Shown: in pieces, positions 1-5,247 of the stretch | How the letters are laid out: every line of letters starts with the position of its first letter | How positions within the stretch are numbered: position 1 is the stretch's first letter | Assembly (NCBI GenBank): GCA_031258335.1 | Contig: JAIRMY010000074.1 | Coordinates: 1-6,356 of the forward strand | DNA: 6,356 nucleotides | Reading direction: 5' to 3' | Source of the DNA: Spirochaetaceae bacterium | GTDB taxonomy: Bacteria; Spirochaetota; Spirochaetia; Treponematales; Breznakiellaceae | Program-made: the position numbers and the translations under genes | Notes under the pieces: model-generated | The model's database searches: none | Told to the model about the DNA's origin: nothing | The model's input: only the letters and a program-made list of their open reading frames with translations

Positions 1-217
1 GCGTCATGCCGTTCATAGCGATTATGCCGGGTATCACGAAACTCGTGTACGAAGCCCCGCCTATGTTGACGGCGCTGCCCAGACCCCAGCCGAAGGCGAC
101 TATGTATAGCATAGGCCCCACTAGGGCGCTCGCGCTTATATCAACTATTCTAGCCTTGAACAGTATCCATTCTTTCCAAAGTATGGAGTTAAACCGCGCC
201 GGGTTAAACAGTGTCAT
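1..217 (-). CDS. ABC-2 type transporter permease, N-terminal part (runs off left edge)
   Basis: This is the first 72 codons of the membrane subunit that would pair with the ABC ATPase encoded just upstream. The ATG at 217-215 lies inside the 3' end of the ATPase gene, and the two share 14 bp (204-217), which suggests translational coupling. A modest purine-rich stretch (GGAA) lies about 6 nt before the ATG. The visible protein has a short cytoplasmic N-terminus with a KEW motif near residues 15-17. A hydrophobic segment follows at about residues 31-48 (LVGPMLYIVAFGWGLG), and a second begins at about 59 (SFVIPGIIAM). The segment ending in a P-G-I sequence is typical of ABC-2 (DrrB/NodJ-like) permeases, where it follows the first transmembrane helix and short loop. 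The substrate cannot be inferred. The family assignment is fairly secure from the motif and the coupled ATPase, but only about a quarter of the gene is visible. Confidence 0.8.
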   Translation of the reverse strand, partial: MTLFNPARFNSILWKEWILFKARIVDISASALVGPMLYIVAFGWGLGSAVNIGGASYTSFVIPGIIAMNGMT

Positions 218-1064
218 CGTACGTTCCGTTTGCCGGCGGTTTTTGAGTCAGTGTTATGAATGCATCTTCAAGATTGGTTTCACGGATGCCGTAGTCGCCC
301 GCCCTGCGCGCCGCGCCGCGCAGGGCTTCCTCACGGCTGTCAAAAAAACGCTGTACGGTTTTGCCGTTTTCAAAGTATTCCAGCACGAAATTTCCCGCCC
401 GGGCTATAATCTCACGCGGCGTTCCCGTCCGTATCAGAATACCGCGGTCTATCACGCCCAGCCGTGAACAGAGCGCGGCGGCTTCTTCCATGTAGTGCGT
501 TGTGAAGAAAATCGTCAAGCCCTGTTTTTGCAGTTCGCGCAGCAAATCCCAGATACGCCTGCGCCAAGCGGCGTCAAGCCCCGCCGTCGGTTCATCCAGC
601 AACAGAATCTCAGGCTCGTGCATGAGGGCTCTTACTATCATCAGCTTACGCTGCATACCGCCGGAAAAAGTCTTAGCCTTGTCGTTCATTCTTTCGGTCA
701 GCCCGGCGAACTCCAGAAGCTCGGCTGCCCGCCGTTTCCGCGTAGGCGCGGGAATGTTGTACAGCCGTCCGTGGTATTCAAGGTTTTGCCAGGCTGAAAG
801 TTCGGCTTCAAGGTTAGGATACTGGGCGGCAACCCCCAAACGCTGCTTCGCGCGGGTCAGATTCCGGTGTACCGTATCGCCGGATATGCTGATGGAGCCG
901 GAAGTCGGAGATGCAAGCGTGGTCGTCATCCTAAGCAGCGTGGTCTTACCCGCGCCGTTAGGCCCCAGGAGGGCAAAAAATTCGCCACGTTCTATAGTCA
1001 GCGAAAAGTTATCTACCGCCGTAATAGCGCCGTACTTTTTTGTAACATTTCTGTACGAAATCAT
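204..1064 (-). CDS. ABC transporter ATP-binding protein (ABC-2/DrrA-CcmA-NatA type)
   Basis: This 286-residue cytoplasmic nucleotide-binding subunit would drive the ABC-2 permease encoded immediately downstream. Every hallmark is present: Walker A GPNGAGKTT at residues 34-42, Q-loop Q81, signature FSGGMQ at 133-138, Walker B ILLLDEP at 153-159, D-loop AGLD at 161-164 and the switch histidine H190 in TTHYMEEA. The C-terminus carries the LEDAFITLT motif (265-273) common in DrrA/CcmA/NatA-like exporter ATPases, and its length is usual for that group. All catalytic residues look intact. The ATG at 1064 is 10 bp after the ilvB stop codon, with no convincing Shine-Dalgarno sequence, so translation may depend on coupling to ilvB. 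The gene overlaps the permease start by 14 bp. Substrate is unknown: drug, lipid, polysaccharide or ion export are all possible, and a nearby glycosyltransferase is only weak support for an envelope substrate. Confidence 0.95.
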   Translation of the reverse strand: MISYRNVTKKYGAITAVDNFSLTIERGEFFALLGPNGAGKTTLLRMTTTLASPTSGSISISGDTVHRNLTRAKQRLGVAAQYPNLEAELSAWQNLEYHGRLYNIPAPTRKRRAAELLEFAGLTERMNDKAKTFSGGMQRKLMIVRALMHEPEILLLDEPTAGLDAAWRRRIWDLLRELQKQGLTIFFTTHYMEEAAALCSRLGVIDRGILIRTGTPREIIARAGNFVLEYFENGKTVQRFFDSREEALRGAARRAGDYGIRETNLEDAFITLTQKPPANGTYDDTV

Positions 1065-1074
1065 TACGGGAACG

Positions 1075-2784
1075 TTACAAGAGCGGTTCGTCTATTGGTT
1101 TGCCGCCCGGAACCATGGGTAAAACCAGTTCGTCTATGTCTATTGCCGCGTCAATGATGGCCGCGCAACCGGACAAGGTGGAGGCAAGCGCCGCGTCAAG
1201 GGCGGAGGCAAAACTCTTTTCGTCTTTGGCGCGGTACGCGGGAATCCCGTACGCGCCGGCGAGTTTAACGAAGTCGGGCGGCCTTTCCAGCGTGGTCTCG
1301 GAATAGCGCTGATCGTAGAACAGGCGCTGCCATTGACGTACCATGCCCAGCGTCCTGTTGTTGAGGATGATTACTAACACCGGAAGTTTGTACGCGGCAA
1401 GCGTGGCAAGTTCTCCGCAATTCATTCGGAAAGAGCCGTCTCCTGTAAAAAGGACGATGGGACAGTCGGGGCGGGCGATTTTCGCGCCCAGCGCCGCGCC
1501 CAGCCCGAAACCCATAGTCCCCAGCCCCCCTGAGCTAAGAAACGCGCGCGGCCTCCTATGCGGATAGAACTGCGCCGCCCACATCTGATGCTGGCCTACA
1601 TCGGTTACGATTACCGCTTCAGCCCCAAGCCGTTTTCCCGTCTCTTCGACGATGAAGCGGGGGTGCAGTTTTGTTTTCCTGTGATACGCCTTCGGTATCT
1701 CTGCCTTCCAGCGGGCGATTTCTTCGTGCCAACTGCTGTCCGCGCTGTAATTAGCGGGCAGTATTTCCAGCATACGCTGTAGTATCAGCCTTATGTTGCC
1801 TGTTATCTCCAGATCGGTTTTAACATTTTTGTTGATCTCGGCGGGATCTATATCGAATTGCAGGACTTTCGCGTTTCTTGCGAATATGTCCGTGCTGCTG
1901 GTAACGCGGTCCGAAAAACGCGCTCCTATGGTAATCAGCATATCCGATTTTTGTACCGCCTTGTTTGAAGCCACCGTGCCGTGCATCCCTATCATCCCTG
2001 TATACAACTGGTGGTCGTGGTCGAGTGCGCCGAGCGCCATCAGCGTGAGCGCTACAGGGGCGTTTATACGCTCGGCAAAGGCTTTGAGTTCTTCGCAGGC
2101 GTCGGCAGTCACCACGCCGCCGCCGGCATAGATGAAAGGATGTTTTGATTCTGTGATTAAACGCGCCGCCGACTGTAGGGAGGCTTCATTGAGCGTTTTA
2201 TCTGAGGCGCGGGCCGAAAGCCGCCTGGAACGGGCGTCCAACGCGGCGGAAGACGGATCAAGGGGTTTCCATTCAGCGGAGGAAGACGTTACATCTTTGG
2301 GAATATCAATCAGGACGGGTCCCGGCCTCCCCGATCTTGCCACGATGAACGCTTCACGGACTACTTCGGCAAGGTCGGCGGGATCTTTTACAATCCAGTT
2401 ATGTTTGACGACGGGCATGGTGATGCCGGCGATGTCAACCTCCTGAAAACTGTCTTTGCCCAAGAGGTTCGTGGCGACATTGCCCGTAACAGCCACGAGC
2501 GGCACGGAATCCATGTAAGCCGTGGCTATGCCGGTTACCAGGTTTGTCGCCCCCGGCCCGGAAGTCGCTATGCAGACGCCGGTTTTCCCTGTTGAGCGGG
2601 CATAGCCGTCCGCCGCGTGCGCCGCGTGCTGTTCATGGCTTACCAGTATGTGCCGTATGCGGTCCTGATGTTTGTACAATTCATCGTAGATAAACAGAAC
2701 CGCGCCGCCCGGATAGCCGAAGACCGTGTCAACGCCCTGTTCAACGAGCGCCTCTATTAAAATACGCGCGCCGGAATACTCCAT
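1075..2784 (-). CDS. ilvB: Acetolactate synthase, large (catalytic) subunit
   Basis: This thiamine-diphosphate (TPP) enzyme condenses two pyruvates to acetolactate, or pyruvate with 2-ketobutyrate, at the entry to valine, leucine and isoleucine synthesis in the cytoplasm. The 569-residue protein has the normal family length. It has the N-terminal TPP domain with FGYPGGAV and the catalytic glutamate E51 (SHEQHAAHAADGYAR). A central domain with GMIGMHGT follows, then the C-terminal TPP domain with GGLGTMGFGLG near 419-428. The metal/TPP motif GDGS is at 448-451 and ends in NN at 475-476, followed by LGMVRQWQ. An in-frame TTG at 2793 is possible, but GGAGG at 2794-2798 sits directly against it and 9 nt before the ATG at 2784, so I use the ATG. 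Small departures from the usual consensus are GFGLG where GFGLP is usual and NNRT where NNGY is usual. The gene lies 17 bp after the glycosyltransferase and 10 bp before the ABC ATPase. No regulatory subunit gene is adjacent. Confidence 0.95.
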   Translation of the reverse strand: MEYSGARILIEALVEQGVDTVFGYPGGAVLFIYDELYKHQDRIRHILVSHEQHAAHAADGYARSTGKTGVCIATSGPGATNLVTGIATAYMDSVPLVAVTGNVATNLLGKDSFQEVDIAGITMPVVKHNWIVKDPADLAEVVREAFIVARSGRPGPVLIDIPKDVTSSSAEWKPLDPSSAALDARSRRLSARASDKTLNEASLQSAARLITESKHPFIYAGGGVVTADACEELKAFAERINAPVALTLMALGALDHDHQLYTGMIGMHGTVASNKAVQKSDMLITIGARFSDRVTSSTDIFARNAKVLQFDIDPAEINKNVKTDLEITGNIRLILQRMLEILPANYSADSSWHEEIARWKAEIPKAYHRKTKLHPRFIVEETGKRLGAEAVIVTDVGQHQMWAAQFYPHRRPRAFLSSGGLGTMGFGLGAALGAKIARPDCPIVLFTGDGSFRMNCGELATLAAYKLPVLVIILNNRTLGMVRQWQRLFYDQRYSETTLERPPDFVKLAGAYGIPAYRAKDEKSFASALDAALASTLSGCAAIIDAAIDIDELVLPMVPGGKPIDEPLL

Positions 2785-2793
2785 ATTTAACAA

Positions 2794-2798
2794 CCTCC
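2794..2798 (-). promoter_or_regulatory. Shine-Dalgarno GGAGG of ilvB
   Basis: The minus-strand sequence GGAGG is a strong ribosome binding site in the 17-bp gap after the glycosyltransferase stop. It lies 9 nt before the ATG at 2784 and directly touches the TTG at 2793. It therefore selects the ATG and shortens the longest open frame by three residues. Confidence 0.8.
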
Positions 2799-2801
2799 AA
2801 A

Positions 2802-3824
2802 TTATAACGCTTCCCGTATTATATAATGCGGACGCCGTTTAACCTCGGTGTAAGTTTTGGCAAGGTACTGCCCCAGTATCCCTACGGAAAACAGTTGCAC
2901 GCCGCTCGTAAATAGAATTATACAGGTAGTAGACGCCCAGCCGTCAACATTCACGCTATAGCCCGCCATCTTTTTGATCACTATGCCGGAAATCAACACT
3001 AGGGACGCGAGGAAAAACAGAATTCCCAGCACCGAGGCGATAGCAAGCGGTTTAGCCGAAAACGCGATAATTCCGTTGAATGCGTATGAAACCAGCTTCC
3101 AGAATGACCATTTTGAATACCCCGTGCTGCGTCCTATATTTTCATACTCAAACCATTTTGTCTTAAAGCCTATCCACGGAAATATGCCCTTTGAAAACCT
3201 GTTGCGTTCTTCCAGCGAAAGAATCGCGTCAACATAGACGCGGCTCATCAGCCTGAAATCACGCGCCCCGTCAACAATGGAGATTTCCGCGACCATGGCC
3301 ATCAGGTAGTAAAAGCCCCTTGCAAACAGAGAGCGTACAGGCGGCTCGCCTTTCCGCGTAACCCGCCGCGTCGCCGCGCAGTCGTACTCACCGCCGCGCA
3401 CCGCGTCCAGCATTTCCGGAACCAGCGCCGGCGGGTCCTGCATATCCGCGTCAAGTGTAACAACGTATTTCCCCCTCGATTCGGCAAGACCTGCAAGCAT
3501 CGCCGCCTCTTTACCAAAGTTCCGTGAAAACGACAGGTAATGCACACGCTTATCCAGCGCGGCGTACTTCCGCAACTGGTTAAGCGTAGAGTCGGTAGAA
3601 CCGTCATCGACAAAGATAAACTCCAAATCCTTTATCCCTTCTTTTTCGTCAAGAACCTTAACCGCCTCTTCATATAAAAGGGGGATGGCGGCTTCTTCGT
3701 TAAGACAGGGAATCACAAGGGAAATGTACGGCGCACCGCGGACGCGCATCCCGTCTTGGCGGGTACAGTTTTCCTCCCCCGGAATCACGGCGGCACCCTG
3801 CTGATTACCTTTCGGTTGCGGCAT
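2802..3824 (-). CDS. Family-2 glycosyltransferase, membrane-anchored (GtrB/DPM1-like polyprenyl-phosphate sugar transferase)
   Basis: This 340-residue protein probably transfers a sugar from a nucleotide donor to a polyprenyl phosphate at the inner face of the membrane, supplying sugars for envelope glycans. It has the GT-A fold opening SLVIPCLNEE (residues 35-44), then FVDDGSTDST (71-80) and the metal-binding DADMQDPP (125-132). ARDFRLMSR (187-195) and RNRFSKGIFPWIGF (207-220) are typical of bactoprenol/dolichol-phosphate transferases. Two C-terminal membrane helices follow, at about 259-283 and 296-322. The ATG at 3824 is 3 bp after the stop of the upstream ATPase and has only a weak ribosome site. 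It gives about 30 residues before the fold begins, which is long for the family. The ATG at 3749 (M26, MRVRGAPYISL) is an alternative start. The sugar, acceptor and final product cannot be read from the sequence. Confidence 0.9.
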   Translation of the reverse strand: MPQPKGNQQGAAVIPGEENCTRQDGMRVRGAPYISLVIPCLNEEAAIPLLYEEAVKVLDEKEGIKDLEFIFVDDGSTDSTLNQLRKYAALDKRVHYLSFSRNFGKEAAMLAGLAESRGKYVVTLDADMQDPPALVPEMLDAVRGGEYDCAATRRVTRKGEPPVRSLFARGFYYLMAMVAEISIVDGARDFRLMSRVYVDAILSLEERNRFSKGIFPWIGFKTKWFEYENIGRSTGYSKWSFWKLVSYAFNGIIAFSAKPLAIASVLGILFFLASLVLISGIVIKKMAGYSVNVDGWASTTCIILFTSGVQLFSVGILGQYLAKTYTEVKRRPHYIIREAL

Positions 3825-3827
3825 AGG

Positions 3828-4526
3828 CTAGTTTTCCAGAATCAGCAACGTTCTGGGATCCAGGCGGACGCCGCCGCCTGTGTTGTAATTACCGTGTTCC
3901 CTCGAAACACGCAATTCAGTAAAATGCGGCTGCGGGTCAAGCACTATAATCACATCTATCAGGTCTTCGATATCCTTTACGACAAGCGGGATGCCGCGTT
4001 TATCGTAGGGCGGCGAGCCGGATATATCGCAGCTATACCAGACTGAAACACCCGCGTCTTTGGCAAAATCCTTCAACCCGGAGATACGACCGCGTTCCGA
4101 GATGGTAAAATCAAAGCCGTCTATGATGATAGAATCCGCCTTAAAACCGCCGTCAACTATCATCGACTTGAGGCTGCGCCGTATAACATCGCTCGTAACC
4201 CCTTCCTGGTTGAAATTCATCAAAACGCGGTTACGGACTATCTCGTCCGCGACATCGCGCTCGTTTTCCAAGGGTCTTTTATCTATTATCTCTTCAAAAA
4301 TATTTCCGTACCAGTTTTGAACATGACTGGCGTGCTGGTTAAAAGAAATGTGAATGACTTTTTTGTCCTGTAACAGTTTATCCAGCGCAATCTGTACCAG
4401 CACAGAGGTCTTGCCTATGCCTTTGGGCGCCGCCAAAATCCCCATCTCGCCGGCCTTCAAGCCGCCCTGTATATTTTTTTCGAGCAGCCTGACGGGACTG
4501 CGTTGTACAAGTTCATTTTTTACCAT
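3828..4526 (-). CDS. Small RecA/KaiC-like P-loop ATPase of unknown role
   Basis: This 232-residue protein is a single RecA-fold domain. The Walker A motif is APKGIGKTS (residues 33-41), with alanine in place of the usual first glycine. A Walker B strand SIIIDGFDF lies at about 132-140, and a late strand DLIDVIIVLDP at about 188-198. The region before Walker A (NIQGGLKAGEMGILAAP) resembles the 'GGL..GE...' approach of KaiC, RadA and DnaB-type ATPases. There is no zinc finger, no second domain and no evident DNA-binding module, so it is not RecA, RadA or DnaB itself. Uncharacterised proteins of this shape occur, as I recall, in spirochaetes and some deltaproteobacteria. The ATG at 4526 is well supported by GGAGAG at 4533-4538 with 6-nt spacing. 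It is 66 bp downstream of the DJ-1-like gene and 3 bp upstream of the glycosyltransferase. The biochemical role is unknown. Confidence 0.8.
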   Translation of the reverse strand: MVKNELVQRSPVRLLEKNIQGGLKAGEMGILAAPKGIGKTSVLVQIALDKLLQDKKVIHISFNQHASHVQNWYGNIFEEIIDKRPLENERDVADEIVRNRVLMNFNQEGVTSDVIRRSLKSMIVDGGFKADSIIIDGFDFTISERGRISGLKDFAKDAGVSVWYSCDISGSPPYDKRGIPLVVKDIEDLIDVIIVLDPQPHFTELRVSREHGNYNTGGGVRLDPRTLLILEN

Positions 4527-4559
4527 GAATGACTCTCCAAAGTTTCAATATAGGGATAA

Positions 4560-4588
4560 AATTTATCAGAACGGCCGGCGGTTTTCAA
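4560..4588 (-). promoter_or_regulatory. Possible internal promoter ahead of the RecA-like ATPase
   Basis: In the only sizeable gap of the leftward gene train, the minus strand carries TTGAAA (4588-4583). A 17-nt spacer and TAAATT (4565-4560) follow, which is a fair sigma-70-like pair. It would start transcription about 25-30 nt before the ATPase start codon, downstream of its neighbour's stop. The match at the -10 box is only partial, so the call is weak. Confidence 0.3.
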
Positions 4589-4592
4589 GACA

Positions 4593-5159
4593 TTAACCGA
4601 GCAGGACGGTTTCCTTGACTTTGACGGCCGCCTCCGCTCCAAGCAGCGTTTCGATTATCTTGATAGACCATTCACCCGCCGTCCCCGCAGCCCTGCTCGT
4701 GATGATGTTTTTGTCGATGACCACTCTGTCCTCCTTGAAACTTTCTATCACCTTGCCGGCTTTGTCTTTCACGCCGGGATGGCAGGTCCAGTTCCTGCCG
4801 TCGAGCAGCCCCTTGGACGCAAGTACTACGGCCGGCGATGCGCATATCGCGCATATCAACACACCGCACCGTGCCGCTTCTTTTAACAGCGCGTCAACTT
4901 CCGGGCTTGCCGCAAGGTTTTCCGCTCCCCGCGAGCCTCCGGGCAGAACGAGTCCGTCCCCAACAGTCAGAGGTTCGGAGCATAGCTCTTTTACCGTCAT
5001 GTCGGCTGTTACCGGTATGTTGTGCGAGCCTGTTACAGTCCTGTTGCCGCTTACCGATACAAGTTTGACCTCGACGCCGGCGCGGCGAAGGTAGTCCGCG
5101 GGCGTCAACGCTTCGACTTCTTCAAAACCTTCCGCTAAAAATAGATAAATACTTTTCAT
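4593..5159 (-). CDS. DJ-1/PfpI (YajL/ThiJ-like) family protein
   Basis: This 188-residue cytoplasmic protein belongs to the DJ-1/YajL branch of the PfpI superfamily, which has been linked to oxidative-stress protection, chaperone activity and disputed glyoxalase/deglycase activities. It shows the N-terminal strand and AEGFEEVEAL, with the conserved glutamate at E16. LVLPGGSRGAENL follows at about 70-82, then the nucleophile-elbow cysteine C106 in CAICASP and a CHPGVKDK segment at about 126-133. The C-terminal motif is ITSRAAGTAGEW (153-164). These match the order and spacing of human DJ-1 and E. coli YajL, and length is normal. A GTG at 5165 would extend it by two residues but overlaps the ribosome site AAGGAG at 5165-5170. 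The ATG at 5159 lies 5 nt after that site and is preferred. It is the first gene of the leftward train. The older label 'protease' or 'ThiJ thiamine enzyme' should not be assumed. Confidence 0.92.
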   Translation of the reverse strand: MKSIYLFLAEGFEEVEALTPADYLRRAGVEVKLVSVSGNRTVTGSHNIPVTADMTVKELCSEPLTVGDGLVLPGGSRGAENLAASPEVDALLKEAARCGVLICAICASPAVVLASKGLLDGRNWTCHPGVKDKAGKVIESFKEDRVVIDKNIITSRAAGTAGEWSIKIIETLLGAEAAVKVKETVLLG

Positions 5160-5164
5160 AAACA

Positions 5165-5170
5165 CTCCTT
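5165..5170 (-). promoter_or_regulatory. Shine-Dalgarno AAGGAG of the DJ-1/PfpI gene
   Basis: The minus-strand AAGGAG ends 5 nt before the ATG at 5159 and overlaps the competing GTG at 5165. It therefore decides the start and removes two residues from the longest open frame. Confidence 0.8.
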
Positions 5171-5207
5171 AAAGTATTGTAATTTGTTGGGCAAGCGGCT
5201 TGTCTTG

Positions 5208-5241
5208 CGCTTGTACCGCTTGTACCGCCCGTTTACAAGCG
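5208..5241. repeat. Direct and inverted CGCTTGTA repeats in the divergent promoter region (candidate operator)
   Basis: The octamer CGCTTGTA occurs at 5208-5215 and 5217-5224, as part of a tandem CTTGTACCG duplication at 5210-5218 and 5219-5227. Its exact reverse complement TACAAGCG is at 5234-5241. The second copy and the inverted copy form an 8-bp hairpin with a 9-nt loop. A further inverted pair, CAAGCGG (5192-5198) and CCGCTTG (5216-5222), overlaps the set. The cluster fills the gap between two divergent genes and ends just where the TATAAT box begins, as expected of a repressor or activator site. Which protein would bind is unknown. Confidence 0.5.
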
Positions 5242-5247
5242 TATAAT
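5220..5247 (+). promoter_or_regulatory. Putative promoter of the DapF-like gene, -10 box over the annotated start codon
   Basis: A perfect TATAAT lies at 5242-5247, preceded after 16 nt by TTGTAC at 5220-5225, a partial -35 match. The -10 box overlaps the ATG at 5246-5248, so if it is used transcription would begin near 5254-5255. That is at or next to the in-frame GTG at 5255, which would make the message leaderless or nearly so. No Shine-Dalgarno sequence is visible before either candidate start. The call rests on sequence match only. Confidence 0.4.

Noticed and set aside
6..467. Plus-strand open frame of 153 codons across the ATPase/permease junction
   Set aside because: It covers the coupled ends of two real genes on the other strand and shows no domain.
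502..1122. Plus-strand open frame of 206 codons opposite the ABC ATPase
   Set aside because: It is antisense to a gene with complete ABC motifs. Its translation has no recognisable domain and it lacks a ribosome site, so it is a by-product of GC-rich codon use.
4615..5094. Plus-strand open frame of 159 codons opposite the DJ-1/PfpI gene
   Set aside because: It is antisense to a clearly conserved gene, low in complexity (serine, threonine, alanine, proline) and without a plausible start signal.
5176..5181. TACAAT on the minus strand as the -10 box of the DJ-1-led operon
   Set aside because: No reasonable -35 box lies 16-18 nt upstream. Transcription would start at about the Shine-Dalgarno sequence, leaving almost no leader, so I do not list it as a feature.
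5192..5241. CRISPR-like array
   Set aside because: The repeats are only 8-9 bp with 0-9 bp between them. There are no spacers of proper length and no cas genes, so an operator is a better reading.
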